Of a stretch of 64,000 bases of DNA, positions 9,905 through 25,500 are shown in pieces (position 1 is the stretch's first letter; each line of letters starts with the position of its first letter). The notes below the pieces were generated by a model that was not told the DNA's origin, searched no databases, and worked only from the letters and a program-made list of their open reading frames with translations. The position numbers were made by a program, and so were the translations under genes. The DNA comes from Micromussa lordhowensis. Lineage: Eukaryota > Cnidaria > Anthozoa > Scleractinia > Lobophylliidae. The stretch lies in the NCBI GenBank assembly GCA_964020085.1, contig OZ026597.1, positions 3,438,894-3,502,893 on the forward strand, given 5' to 3'.

Positions 9905-12900
9905 ATGCAGGAAAACGAAAGTGAGGACAAATTGCTGCTCTTGATAAAACGTGGTAAATTTGAGGAAATTGAGAGTAAAATCAAGCCAACGGCCTTCAAA
10001 TATTGTGAATCTAACTCCTTGCTAATGGGCATGAAGGTGTGTAGCTATTTTGTGTTCAAGGATTAAGGCGCAACCATGTGCAAAATTATCAGCCCAGTCA
10101 CGGGGAAGAGAACATTCTATCAGCAGAAAAAATAAATGTACAGTTCTTTACCTGTGCTCCAGTGTCTTTTTGAGTCGTCTAGAAGGGATTTGAATGAAGC
10201 GAAGGCGGTTTACATTTGCGAAAATTATCTCGTCTGTCGCTTTGCAATTTTGACGCTCCGATTACGTCTTAGGTTTCGATTAATTAACGTCTTTAACTAT
10301 TACGTCTCATCAAGTCAGGTCAAGTAATTTCTATTCAGGCCTATATATTCAGGTATCAAAAGGAACCCTGCGTAAAATTAAGACTGCGCGCATGATAAAA
10401 TAATTCAGAAATAAAAAATGACCTCTAAGTTATGTAAAAGGAGTTTAAAAATTGAATAAAAAGGAAATCACATATCTATGAGGTACAATTTTTTTAGATC
10501 AGCACAATAAAAGAAAGCAATCAATATATCAGTATATCTAAGTATTATTTTAGTAGAACACTAATGGCTAAAATGGAAACGAAGAGAGTTCTCAAAAATG
10601 AATAGTGGCGTGGCTTCTTTTACTGATGTGGGTAAATCATTAAAAAGAACCGCGCCTGAAAATCTGAAAATCGGGGGAGAGATTCTTGGGTTTCATAACG
10701 GCCAGAGCTTTAAAAGAGAAAAGGTCTCTTCTCCTTCTCTCCCCCCGGTGACAGTTCATCAGAAGTTAACGAGGTTAATCGAAACTTGAGACGTAATCGG
10801 AACGCCATAATTACAAAGCAGCAGACGAGATAATATTCGGAAAAGTAAACCGCCTTCGCTTCATTGATATCCGTTCTAAACGACTTAAAACAGGTAAATA
10901 TAAGTACATGCGAGTGCATTATTACTGCTGATAGAGTGTTCGGAAACGCTGTGGCCTACTAACAGGGGCAATAAAGTTTAAGTTACTATTCTCACGAAGT
11001 AGGCACCTCATTTTAAGTCTGAGATTATTAAATTCTATGGGTTATTGACCCAGCAGGGGGAGGGGGGTATTCCCAGAAAAATTGGGTGGGGGTGTGCGGT
11101 TTACTTCCCAAAACCCTTTCCCTATTTATGACCAAAATCAGCAATTTTCGCAAGCCTATTTAAAAGACCTGACCCGTTAATCAATGCCCTGTTTCAGACC
11201 TGCCTAATAATTAGTTACCTAGTCCAGGCCGATGTTAATAAAGGCATTTTGAAGGGATTTTTTGATGGAATTATCGATACTGCTGAAAACGTCAGACTAG
11301 AGTGCAAAAACCATACCCTATTTATGACTTATGACCAACTGACGGTTAAAAAGCCGCCATACCCGGGGACCGCACATACTTCTATAGCCCATATAAAGGA
11401 GTACCTCCCCGAGTTAATATGACCACATGTGAGGTCAAGATGGCGGATATTGGCCGAGTTCCTTTTGTTGCGTGTGCGTTTATGGACTTAGACGGAATCG
11501 AGGTCCATAAACTCGCAATAATATCGCCAATATCCACCGAACAAACTTGGCCAATAAAGAATTTACTACATGGCTTTTCGGGGAATCTTTTCTTTTAATC
11601 ATGTTCTTCTAAATGGTTTGCTACAGTTTGCAAAACCGTTACGGAAACACTACTAAAGTGTTTAGTCAAAAGAAATCTTAAGACTTTTTAATCCCAAAAT
11701 GTGCTATTTTTTGTGCTGGTTTTTGTTACCATTACGATTAGTTAATAATTCATTGCACAAATCGACTTCGCTCTTTGTGCTCGTTAGATTTGGAAATTAC
11801 TCGCAACCACCGGATGTAATTACTAGAATTTTCGTTATATATTTCTAACTACTCTCTCCGCTGGACTGTTAGGTCACCTTTGAACTCCGTAAGCGCGCAG
11901 ACGATAAGGGACCCGATGGAAGAAGGTTTAATCAGTTGGCAAACTCTGTGGAGAGCTTCATGACCTGTTTGCTTGATCCACTGAGATCTGATCAAGAAAG
12001 GCGTGAAAAATTTGGAGATGATTTGGACGAGATATTGAAAGACGCTATTCATCTAAACCAGAAAAAGGTACGTGGAATGAAGAATGGAACGGCTTAACTT
12101 ATTATATATACTCTTTGTTTTTTATAAGAAGTTTGATCACAATATATTTGATAAGAATATCGAGGCTGAAATTTGCGAATTTTAAAATTACTTTAAGAAT
12201 TACCCCGAGGCTGAGATTTAAGGCGGGGGTAAACATGAAAGCCGTATTTTGGCTGGGTATTATGTTTTTAATGCAAATATCTTGTTTACGTTTCAAGCAA
12301 TCAAGAATCTCTCTGCTCATCTCACATATCTATGTTTTGGGTTGTTTTGTAAATTTTTTGGTGATTTTTAGGTATATTTGGAGAGAAATAGTTTTTCTCA
12401 AAGGATTAGTAAAATTGATGGAAATAGGAAATTTTGAAGATTTGTTGTTGTTTTAAAATTAGAGTTTGAAATTAAAAATTGGTAGATACACTCCAAACAG
12501 TTGCGCAACAACCTGGGGTGCCATTGTGCGGTCGGGCAACTGTCTGGTGGTGTTCCATAACCCTTTTTTTCCCTTTCAACCTCTCTTTAAACTTACCAAA
12601 ATTTCACTTAAATTCACGTTTACCCCCGCCTTAATAAAGAATTAATTTTATGTTGAAAATTTGTAAATACAAAATACAATTGTATGTTATGTTTTAAACT
12701 AAACCGTTTAAAATTCTTTCCTTTCTCTAAGCGGCAAAACTAGCCTAAAAGCAATAAAACCGCACTAGCCTAGCTATGCTAATAACATTGCTTCAGGAAG
12801 TTATATGCGTCAAATCAGGCAGAGTGCCTGCAGGGGCGCTCCAAAATCACTTTATCACCCTCCAGACATCAATTACATTCGAAAACAGAAATGTCATACG

Positions 12901-15900
12901 CTGTAATCTTTAAGCACGGCCCTCACACGGCTTAAGTTGGCAAACTCGAGTCGGCAAACTCAATATGGTATGTGTGAACGGCAGAAATACAGTCGGCAAA
13001 CACGTTAGCAAACTGATGGCGACAAATAGAACTTGCCTCTATTCTCGCCAACTTTTTCACCAACTTCTTCGTGTTATTAAACTCGTATCTGACGCGTGAA
13101 CGTTTGGCAAACATATGTTGGTAACTATCGAACAACCAAAATACGCGTTCTTTGCACGTGATTTGTTTGCGTGACACTTCACAAAATGGCGGACGCAAGT
13201 CAGGATGAAGCACTTATCGAAGAGTTTCACAATTTTCCGCGAAACACTGACAAATCACAATATTTTGTGATGCAACAGAATTCAATAATGGTTTTATTAT
13301 TCATCAAGTTTGTTTTCATATTTAAATCACTATCCGTCAAAGTTTTTTCACCCGAGAGCATGGTTACAATTACGCATGAGCAGAACAATTATATTAATTG
13401 CAGGTACTACGCATGAGCAGACCAGTATTTGTAGGCAGCTATTTGCAGGGAGCGTGGCGGACTCTTGGTCAACGAAGAGAAAGAAAAAAAATCATCGAAT
13501 GATAATGGTTTTTTCGGAGTCAAGTTACAAGTAGCATGTATCAGAAATGGCGATGCTTGATAAGATCACATTTATAATAATACAAGTTGATTTTTCCTTC
13601 ATTTTTCTTCAGTTTTTTACGCATCCAGTTGTGGATACTGAAATGAAACGCAAATGGTATGGTCGAGACTTTATGAAGACTGAATGGCAAAGGTGGAAAG
13701 TACTGTTTATCTTCTGGTGTCTTTTTGATTTGGTGTTCTCTCCAATCCTGTTTGCTGTGTTTTCTTTGATGACAAAAAAGAACATTGAAGGTAAAAAAAG
13801 TTGAGGAAGGAGGTTAAAATTCAATTCATTAGTAATATGCTGAGCCCTAGGCCTCAATGAAATGAAAGATGGATGTCATTGACCAACTGACTATTCAAGA
13901 TGGCGGCCAACGTTAAATTGCGTTTGATATTCAGGATGGTACCTTTTATAATATAAAGATTTAGCCAAGCCTACAAGCGGAGCTCCTAGCCCGGGTTGCT
14001 CAAAGCCCAATTAAGCTAACCCAGGATGAACGTGGATTTTGTTTTGAGTTTTGTAACTTTGCGGTGAGGTTTTCTGTGTATTGTTCGGCCTTCTGTTTCG
14101 AGATTGAGTAATCTCAAAATACACAAATCAAAAGCAAAAATCATTTGTATACAAGAAAATTTATACTTTTGTTAACATTTAAACCTGGGTTAGCGTTAAC
14201 TGGCTTCCGGATAACCCAGCCCTGTTCACAACAAGTTATTCTGACATGAGCCTGAGATCCACTCGAAAACCACCACTTGGTGATGATGAGTCCCGTGTTC
14301 GATTCCGGCACGGTGTCACATGTGGGTGTATAGTTTGTTGTTGATTCGACTTGTGGCTTTCCTCCCTTCACAAAAGCCAGCGTCTCCAAATTCCAATTCG
14401 ACCAGGATAGAGGACCTGTACTGAAAACCAATCGCACTTTGGCTTTCAATCGCACTTTTTTCCTCGAACATTTAGGGAGGCGCGGTGGCCTCATGGTTAG
14501 TGCGCTCGACTCCGGAGCGAGCGGTCCGGGTTCGAGCCCTGGCCGGGGACAGTGTGTTGTGTTCTTGGGCAAAACACTTTAATCTCACAGTGCCTCTCTC
14601 CACCCAGGTGTATAAATGGGTACCTGCTATTTGTTGGGGAAACCTAACAAAATTGCGGGGGAGTGACCTGCGATGGACTAGCATCCCGTCCAGGGGAAGT
14701 AGAAATACTTCTAGCCGCTTCATGCTACAGAAACCGGGATAAGCTCCGGCAGCTATGGGCCAGCCTTGGCTCTAAGGCTTCACTTTTCACTTATTTTAAC
14801 TTTGCAAAGGAAGGAGAAATGCAGAATGCATGGTCCTAAACTGGCAATAATCTGACGCATAAACCATAACAACTTCGCATCTATTAGCGGTGAATGTAGT
14901 CATTGTGCAAATGATGAACTGTTACCTCGAGCTCCAGACCAAAGCCCTCAGCCAATAAGTGCATAAAATATTCTAAATTTACGGTTAAAGCTATTCAAAA
15001 GGCAGGAACCCACACTAAGCTTAATTCACGGCATTTTTACACACCAGTTTATTTTAATTCTTTTCCCCCCGCGCGAAATAGGTCAGTTCCAGTCTACATG
15101 AGCGCTCATCGGTAAGGGAAAAATGGTTGGTTTTCTTTTTATTCCTATGGTGAGATGATGAAGTCAGTACAAATTAAGCCCGTGCTTGTGATTGGTCACT
15201 ACGGTTCTTGCGGGGGTCTGAATTCGCGGTAAAATTCAAACTAAAAATAGATCGGTCTGTGAAAACGCCGTGACAGAGATACGGTGCTCTTAGTTATGGG
15301 CTCCTGTTTAAAGGTAATTACTGAACTGATTTACGTTATATCTTTCATCGTCTTGGATTCTTTTTGTATTTATTACATGTACAATCAACTAGATGAAAAT
15401 TCTTCAGATTCATACTCTGAAAGTGATGAAGAAACGAAAAGCGAGGACTGGGAAAACGAAAAGCTCAAGGTAAAATAGTGTAATACAATATTTAACTGAA
15501 GACCTTAAACGTTCTTTTCACTAACCTCCCCTCTACCCTAAAATACATGAAACATCCCAAATAGCATGAATGGTTTTAGACTGCCTGGTTGTAGCAATCA
15601 AACATAAATTATGCTTTTAATGGCCTCTCATAGCTTTACCAAATGGGGAAACCTCAATTTGTGACCAGAAGGAGTCTTCGCTTGGGATGCTTTCCAACCG
15701 GCCCTCGTTTTTTCATCCGCCCGCATACTAGTTAAATGCAGTTAGTTCTGAGAAAGACTTTTTACAAAACGGACTTGATTTTATGGCAAGTCAGTGATAG
15801 GTCGGTCCTTCTTAAGCATGACTATTCTGCCATTAAATTAATGGTGGAGATGTTGGAGATATGGACTGTAAATGGGAAACTGGGTTCTGACTTTCATTCC

Positions 15901-18900
15901 GGTACATTTTATCGCATCAAGACAGTTCTAACAGATAGTAACAGCGAATACATACGCCATAAAAGCATAACAAGAAAGAGAGGTTCGCAATTATATGTAC
16001 AACAGCGGATGATGGCGTCACTGTTTAATTAATTGTTCAAGCCATGGAAATATGTAATTTGAAGTTTTTTTTTATGGATTTCATTTTATATGTATTCAGT
16101 TTGGTTTTATTTTCCTATTTAGAAACCGGAAGCTAAGCAATACCTACCAGGTAAATGAAAGATATTTATGAGAGTCATATGAATATATGCATTTTTATAT
16201 CGTCGCCGGGACATCATCATCATCGTTATCATTATCATCATCGTCATCATAATCATCATCGTCATCATCGTCATCATAATCATCGTCGTCGTCATCATCG
16301 TTATCATCACCCCCATCTCTTTTCATGCCACTAGGCGCGTAAGGCGTCCCCAGTGTAAGCTTTCATAATTTTCCATGCGTCCCATACGACTACAGAGGCC
16401 CCCAACTGACAGCTAGGGCACACGGTCTGTACATGATATCATGCTCAATCTCATCCAATAATTGTTTATTATTTTACATACAGCCCAATCTCCAGTTTCC
16501 TAATTCTCAATTTGAACAAGGAGACCATTTTGCGACGATAGCTTTTTGCCAATCAGAGTTGATATAAGAATTGCCAAGCTGTCGGCCAATCAGTGTACAT
16601 GATAGTTCACATTTTCCCAGAGTTTATCTTTGTCGTATTCATCGTCTTCGATAAACCACGCAAGCGAGGCTTCTTTTTAAAGTAAAGGAGCCTTGTTTGC
16701 AGTCTTTTCACAGACGTTATAATTTTCAAGAGAATTCTAAGTTGTTTCCCCAAGACAATAGGTAGTCTAGTATGATCATACGTCCGAGGTGAACTTAAAT
16801 TTACATGAAAGAAAGAATCAGTTAAACGTCAACAGGAATTAGTTACTAAAACGAAACTTGTGTTATTTTCAGTGCCAGATATATATCTAATATCATTAAG
16901 GACTCCTTTCTTCACGTTTGTTCGCGATACACTGAGCTACATTGCGCTCCTTGGTCTACACTATGGTCTTTGCTTATCACCTACCACGGTTACGTTCAGC
17001 GGATCGGAATGGGTTATACTTATTTTCTTCACTGGTCGCTACCTGGTAGAGCGCAGACAGATTGATGATGTTTTTCAACACCTAAAGACACAAAGAGAAG
17101 CCGGAGCTCAATCGAAATGCATTCATTTAAGAGCTCTCTCGGCATATCAAAGGTAGATTTGTCACTTGGTATAATAGCTAATCCGTTCAATTTGGAACCG
17201 ATGAGAGCGAAGTGACTTTTTCTGATTAACATTATGACTGTCTTCTTGGTGTCATGTTTGATCAAGCTTTTCTCTTTTATTTTAGTGCGGACATGTGGAA
17301 CAGATTAGACTTCATTAGTCTCCTTATTTACTTGGTAATCTTGATACTGAGAGTAGCTACGTTTATTATATCTGAATCACCGATGAACAACCGAATTCTC
17401 GCCACTGCTGGCTACCTCTACAGCGTCAACACCTTGTGCCTAACCTTTAGAGTGTTTGGCCACGTATTGGAACAATCTAAAGACGTTGGCACTATCCAGA
17501 TTGCCTTGTTTAGTATTCTAAAGGACATCAGCGTAGTAATTTGGCAGTTTACGGCGGCTATTCTGGCTTTCTCCATTGCTATTACAAAAGTCTACATGGT
17601 CGAGAAATCGTTCGTAGCAAACAGAAGTGATGATATGTAAGTACACATTTGTTTAACGTATCATGAACTACTACAGTAATAATTCATCAAATTAAAACAA
17701 CGAAAACCACAGCCGCGAAGGAGTTTTGGATATCCAATCTTAATTAGCATATGTTTTGACGATTTTACTTCTCCGTTTACTCCTCAAGCAATAGAGCACT
17801 TTTTCCGTGTTTACATAGCCTCATCTAAACACGAGGAGGTTTGGGAGAGTTCGAGACAGTTATGAAAACCCAAGACGAAGTCCCAGCCCCCCAAGTGTTT
17901 AGATGAGGCTATATAAACACGGAAAAAGTGCTCTATTGCTTATATAAAATAATTCTCAAAAAAACGCGTGAATCTAAAACGTCACAACCGTGCCGTTACA
18001 TACTCACTTATCGACCAATGAGAGACCAATTTTATAATTAGTTAGCCTGCAGTGCAGGCGCTTTCCGTTTGTTCACGAGGTATCGTTATTGGCTCGTGAT
18101 CCGGAAAAGATTTGCCACCATTTTGGCTCAGTTAGCCCCTACTCTCTAGGACCGCTATTCGTCTCGTGCGAGGTTTTATCCATGATGGCGCTCGCCTCAT
18201 CAAAATGCGTGCGCTCGCTCGCCATATAACAAGGCTGCATTGCAGGCTAATAATTAGTTTTTGTTTCGATTTAGAAAGTTTACCAAACACTCGAGACAGT
18301 GTTTCATCGGGTATCCAAACACCTCGAATTTCGGCAAAAATACTCCGCTGCGCATCGTATTTTCTTCTCGTTGTTTGAATATCCCGATGAAACACTGTCT
18401 TTCGTGTTTACTGTATTACATCAACATCAAAGAACGCCAAATTTCGCAACTTTTCCAAAAAATTATGTGGAAAAAATTTGATACGATATGCCTTTGGCCA
18501 AGGATCTTGGTTACTGTATTTGACGTTGTCTGTTTTTAATTTCCATTTATTCAAGTGTAGCTTCCAACTAGAAATCGAAATTAAACACTGGCGTATTTGT
18601 GATACCTCTAGGTTCAATGATTCTAATAAGCATAGGCTTTATCACCAAATTTGTTTGTGTGTTCTAAACTCGATCCTTATTAGAACGCAGTTCTTGGCTA
18701 CTCCAAAATTGTAATCAATCGTAAAACTAACACTGTGCAATGGGTCTCTAGAGCAACGATAAGGTGTTTTCAGCACATAAAGATTAGTTCTGAATATGTC
18801 CTGGTTAATATGAAACATTTTTATGAGTTAGCTAGATTCAAAAATGAAAATAAATTGCACCCCAGCAATATGCAACAACACTTGTAAACAAGACTTTGTA

Positions 18901-19568
18901 CCCGGGCCTTATACGGGATATTTATGGAATTAACCAACTTTCATCTAGCGGTTCAATAGCCGAATTTCGATATATTAAAATTCAGCCTAAAACAATAGAC
19001 CTCAGCACGAGGCTCGGGGGAATAACTACAGAGTTTGTGGGGTTTATTCCCACGAGCCTCGTGCTGAGGTCTATTGTTTTAGGCTGAATTTTAATATGTC
19101 GAAATTGGGCTATTTATCGCAAGAGTCATGTCTATTAATATAGCCTTTTTCCTTTGTAGTGTTTGTAAAAAATCTGGAATTTCATGGTAAGTATGCTCAA
19201 CGAACCATCTTCAAATGCTAAATTATGGTCAACAGCTTGTTAGATTACCAAGTTTTAAACATTTCGGATATGATGAAAATCGGAGAGTTACAGCCCCTTC
19301 CCAAAAATCATTTAGGAATTCAGTATAGAGCAAGTCGAAGGAGGTCGTTATTGAAGATTTAGTCCGAGCTTCTGAAAGCAGATATAATTATAACAAAACT
19401 AAACGTTGAAATGCCAAGTGAATGCCAAGCACCATCTTGGTATCGGCGTCCAGTTTCCGTACGTTATTTGAATTTTTCTTTTGAATTGACTATCAGAGAG
19501 GGCCACTGGACTTTCAGCTACCTCCGCTCCGTGTTTACCCTCGATCAATAAAGTTTATATTATTGTTA

Positions 19569-19599
<31 letters not shown>

Positions 19600-22500
19600 A
19601 CAACGCATAGGGGTAAGATCTAGAAGACGAACGAGTGGCCCATGACGTCATCGGCTGTCCTGTGCGTTGTAGATGATGTGATTAATGAATCTTGTGTATA
19701 CGCACCCGGTGTGTTCGTGAAAACAACCCAGGGGATCTTCTACCTCCTAAGGGAGAGTTCCTCTTGTTGATTTTTAATTTGAGAGTGCTTTTATTTTGCA
19801 GCTGGTGGACGATGATTTCTTTTCTGGGCTGGTCGCTGCTGGGAGCATCAGAAGATTTTGATCCTCTGACGTCTGCAGATCTCCCTTCACAAACCCTTGC
19901 TCGATTCCTCTACGCCGGTTTTCTCGTCATGGGAGCCATTCTGCTTGTCAATATGCTGATAGCCTTGCTATCCAACACCTACCAGCGAATAGAGGTATGA
20001 TAATAGACACAGAGAGTTGTGGAAGCCCTCTTTAAGTATTGTACTCGATATCTCACCGACACCAACACCGAGGAGTTTACTTTAGGAAGTTTAATTCAGA
20101 CGTTTCGGCATAATCTTGGCTGTTATATAAGACATTGTTTAGCCTGCACCGAATGTTGTTACTCCCGGGGAAACACTGCTCTCGTTATAGCGGAGACCCG
20201 CAAAAACGTCATTTGGTGTTTGCATATAGCGAGAGTCTGAAAAAGCGGGATTTGATAAAAATGACCCTGTTTTTGGTTGCCAAGCGTTGTTGACGTTTGA
20301 CGGTTAAGCGCATTGAAACCCTCCTGCTATAATGTTTCAAGATCCCCAGTTTCATTTAATTTAATTTGTAGTACACATTTACTTTGACACATAATCATAT
20401 AATGTACGTCGAAATAGTGTACAAACTAGTAAACATGCAGAATAATTATGCAGAATAATTATGCAGAATTAATAATTGCGAATAATTATGCAGCATAATT
20501 ATGTCATTCAACAAGAGAAAATGATCTAGATAATTTTCTTTTACACTCAATACGTTCTTTGTTGTTCGTTGTAACCAGAGAAGAGCAATAGAAACATTAC
20601 TTTTGGACCACATGAGGTGTCCGCTATTTCACAATAGCGGGAGTTGTTTCCATACGTTTCTTTGTAGGCAGGGTAGGTAGCCTTTGTCCGTTATGGCGTG
20701 GTGTCTGCAACGGGGTGTCTGCAAGAGACTGTAACTGAAAACCACTTCAAGTTTTGTGTCCTTTCTAGCAGGACCATATCACTACTGGTTACAACACAAG
20801 AAGGCGCAGGAAACATTTTTGGGGGCCTTTATTCGCCTTGTGGTACCGAATATTAACAATGTTAATATAACAAACCGCTGGGGCAATGAGCGATTTATTG
20901 GTTTGAATGTTTGATTCTTTCAAGGAAAACTCGTTGAAGGAGTGGTCATATAAATCCGCGATAACAATTGAGACATACGATGGGTACGATCCAATACCTG
21001 TTCCTTTTAATGTCATCTACAGCATCGCCAGACTACTTAAGCTTGTGAAAAAGAAAGAAAAGGCAAAGGTACTACTAAACACACAGTTAGTATACATCTA
21101 CTAGCGTTTTATCACGAATGCTGTTCTGTGATTCGCTACGCTACTCATGCACTATCTATTCTGTTGTAAATAGTGAGTAGCGTAACAGTGTTCCCTTGTT
21201 ATCAAAATGACGGTCCATTGTTTGTGTTTTCGAAGTATCTGTGAAAAGGATTTAGATTAAGTTTTGAACTACTAGCTAGTGGAGAGGAACCAGTTGCTTA
21301 TTTAGATTTTGTTGTTTGTGTTGGAAAAGGGAAATTTTAAAGGATTAAAATGCTAAAATAGCAAAGATGGTGGATAGAAGATTTAGTCGAAATGAAGATG
21401 CCATAGAAACGTCAAGTTACAGAAGAAAAAGATTAGCACCCCAAGTTATTTTTAAGTATGTTTTAGGAAAAATCGCTAAACTATGTCATTATTCTTTCTT
21501 TTTTTCACCTCTCTTTTCCACAAACAGCACAAAGATGGGCAAAGCGTTATGTTTTATGTTCTAACTTAAGTGAGCTTCTGTCAACTGGAACTAGCGATGT
21601 ATTGAAAAAAAAGCACACCAAAATAGACTACATTATTAGGCTGAGCTAAAGAGCCAAAAAAACTCAGACTGACAAAATTGATTCTATATGTTTTGGAAAC
21701 ACATGAAATTAAATCTGGATATATAGTTATCGTATAATTTTATAGGAAAATTCATTACCTGACGAGGGAATTTCGCGTTAAATTGCACGCGAAAACCGAT
21801 ATCGCACGAATCGCGAATCGGTTTTTCGCATTCGTGCGATATCGGTTTTTCGCATAATTGAATAAAATTGTAGAAAAACTTTTTTGCAGTTGTTGTGTTA
21901 CAATTTGACGACAGTTGGTACGTAGATGCGAAACAATATCACTTAGCCTCGTTTTCAATTCGCAATTCCACGCTAAATACCTCGCTTCGTAAACCAATCA
22001 GAATGCAAGATTTTATTCAATTATGCGATTCTAAGTGAAATGTTCACACCAGTACTTTTTTTTAGTCAAGGTTCCACCGTCACATTTCCTTAGGGGGTTT
22101 TCCCTATTTTTACTTGCAGGGGATCCTGTTCGATTTGTTAATGATTGACCTTGATAGGGAATACACTGCGAAGTACGGAGATGTTCTTCCTGAATCAGGT
22201 AAGAGCTGCTCAGAGCGACATTGTTTTGAACTCCGTAGAGACACGCAAATCATGTATTTTTTTTATGTATGTCAAAAAAAACCAGAGCGCGTATTTTCAA
22301 TGGGGTCTAAACTCGCTCGGCTTAGCGTCGTGAATATTATTTGTTATATTTTGATTATACATTTATAAAGCGCACTAGATAGATAGCCCTCGCCTGGAAC
22401 TCGGATTTACGTAAACCTATCGTACGTTGTCGAGTCATGTAAACACGCTTGACTGTCTCTGAACTGTACGCAGATAAGAAGAAAGACGATCTGGTGGTTC

Positions 22501-25500
22501 AAGAAACACGTGGAAACCGAGAGATGATCAGCCAGATTCTTAATTCAACTTTTAACTGCCAGGGCGCCGTTGATCGGCAAACCATGTGTCCAGCTGGCCC
22601 AGAGGTGATTATTATTAGCAGACAGTATATTTTTAAGGAACGTTGGTTTTAACTAGTGACATAAGCACAAGCTAGTAAGAACATTAGTGACAACAGTATT
22701 TTAAAATTACTCTTCTTGGAAGAAAAACAATCACGGGACTCTTCCATTTTATGTTGTCGGGCCTCGCCATGCAGTTTTCTGTAAGCATCATACAATCGTT
22801 AGAAAAAAACACCTTTCAACCATTATCCCGTTGCATTTTGACAATTGACTATCATCTTCCAGTTCGAAAAACGGAACGACAAATTTAAAGCTTTAGTGAG
22901 TTATGGGAATGTTTCTTTATTTTTGTTGTAAATCTAGGAACGATTATGATTTTGGTCAAAAACAATAAAAAAACACGGTGGATTGTTTTCCAATTGTATG
23001 TGCGATGACGACATTCTCTTGCGACCAGCGTTCCGCATTATGTGATAATTATGCATGCCTCCTTCCTACTTAGTGGTCAGCAGTAACGTTTTAAAAAGGT
23101 TATTCAAATGCAATCAATAAGCCTTTAGAGTCGGCGTGACAAGCACCCCTTCCTGAAGTGCTACTATGGGCCATGGTCTTCAAGAAGGAGAAATAAATAA
23201 ATAAATAAATAAATAAATAAGAAGTGGGAAGCATTATCCCATAACGCCCCGCATATCTTCAGAGAACTACAGTTGCTCTTCAAGATAAGTACCTCTTGTC
23301 GAGTTTGAATGCCTCCGCTTTATGGGATAACTAAGCGTTTTTAAAGAAACTCGGCCCATAGATACCTACATTGTAAACAAACTGCAAAGATCACAAGTTA
23401 TGGCTTACAAAAAAGCATTCATTACTTCATTTATCTATGGCTTTAGACCTCTTTCTCAATATTCCTCAAATAAAATTTGCAAAAAGCACGATCACTTGAC
23501 AGCCATCTTAAACGTGCCAGTAACTGGAGTACCTGTGACATAAGCATGAGATGAGGCAGTTCCCCTGACACTATGAGCCTTAAGAAGTGTCAATCCCGGC
23601 AGGCTGTAACACTCACATGATCCATTTAGCTTGAGTCCTGAAGAGACCCAGGATTGTATGGCCTTACAAATGACAAAAAAAATTGATACAAAAAAATTCC
23701 CTTACAAAACCTTAGTGGTTTAGAACTGCTGCAATTATACTTAAACGTAAGTGCATCTCGTCTAACAGTAGCAGTGTATGGAGTTTGACATATAATTGAC
23801 AGAATAAATTCACTTTGTTACTTCGAGGCGTGGAACGTTCATCCGGGTATCAGAATAGAAGGTAACCATTTGACATGCGAAGACCTGGCGCGCTGTCCAG
23901 AATGCATTCCTGGCGAGGACCATTGGCCCGGAGCAAGATATCTCACAAGATTTACAAGGGAATTTCCTCATTTTGAGGTGAGTAATCACAATCCATGATA
24001 CAAGGAAATCACCATTGGTAAGGTTCCTTCCTTGCTCAAAAAGGAGCAGTAAGTAACGTGTAACAAGTAACATTTAACTCTTATTAATCGAGCTTAGTCG
24101 GTGTGTATGGGAGAATGTTGACTTCGGCCGTGAGTACCGAGACCAAACTCAGTGAGGTCTGTGCGAACGACCGAGGTTAAAATTTGCAAAAGAGTCCTGA
24201 CCTTTTTCAGCCGCTAAATGGAAAGTTGTTGGGTTGCAGTTTTCTGGCTAGAGAACTGTTTTTTTTATTGATTTCAGACACATTAAACTTTGGCTAGATG
24301 CAGACGGATTATTTGGTCTTAGCTGAAAAGTCAACGAATGTAATGGAATTAAATGGAAAAGCCAATGGACTTTAATTGGTCAAAGTAGAAAATGAGAGCA
24401 TTAGCTTTTTCTGATTTTGGCAGTAAATACACATATTGTGTTACTGCTATTTGGTTACTATTTAGAGAATAAAAAGATGAACTATCTATTGGAGATAACG
24501 CTGTTTTAAACTTCATTACAAGCTTCTTGTTTCATTTTGGGTGAATATTGATACTGCAGTCAAGCAACACCAGTCATGTAACAGTCTTAAAGAAGTTGTT
24601 ATGGAGCTCCACGTTTTTGGCTTTGGAGCCCTGGAGCCCTACTGCTTTAGGCCCGAAGCCCTAGAGCCCTACTGATTTAGGCCCTGGAGCCCTAAACCAC
24701 ATTGGGAACCTGAATCGTAGTAATCAAAACAAAATAGAGCTTTTAAAACGCCAAAGATTCTTATTTTATATTATTGCAGTCAACGTGAACATTAACCTTA
24801 TTGAAGCCTTCAATCTTCCCTAACACTTTGCAGATCGCCATCCTGGAAATTGGGAAACAGATTATAGTAGCAATAGGAGTGGTGAATGAGGCTTATAATA
24901 CCAGTAAAATGCCCGGATGGGAGAATGGAACTGTGGGATACCAAACTGATGGCAACATCTGTGACGCTGAAAATAACGAACATGGCAGAGCAACCAAAGG
25001 TATTAAAAACAAAACAAAAATAATAAAAGTTTCGAAAATAGCTATATCCTATATCCTTCATTTGGTAGACGTTTCTTGAATTCTACTTGATTATAATTTT
25101 CGTTCAGCAGACCGCTCACTCCCAAATTTTTCATTCAACTAAGTTTACAAAGGAATAAAGGGGGTAAGTTTCTAAAGAAACTGCGGTGCTGCGTCGGTGG
25201 GGAGTATTACAAGATAATTTGGTTTTATCAACTGGGTTGATAATGTGAATTGGCCACCGTAAAGAGATTCGGAAGCTGACGTTTCGAGCGTTAGCCACTC
25301 GTCGGGGCGAATCAAGAAATTGTTGTGTGTGGTTTATATACAGGAAGATGGAGCCTCGCTATTGGTTGGTGCATGGTAGTGTGAGAAACAACATAATAAA
25401 TTAGTTGAATGAAAAGCGTTCGTTGATACCGTGAGGGTTAAGAGTGCCGATTTGAAAAATAAATTTTTGTTCTAGAGTTTTGCGGCTTTCCGTGCTTCCT

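Noticed and set aside
14500..14560. tRNA gene
   Set aside because: A and B boxes are present, but the acceptor stem does not close and the sequence continues into a SINE body found at a second locus.
14485..14742. Open frames on both strands with RARTRTARSG-like sequence, also at 46257-46529
   Set aside because: These are by-products of the GC-rich SINE sequence.
16119..16316. Minus-strand Met/Thr/Ile-rich frame
   Set aside because: Translation of an ATC microsatellite.
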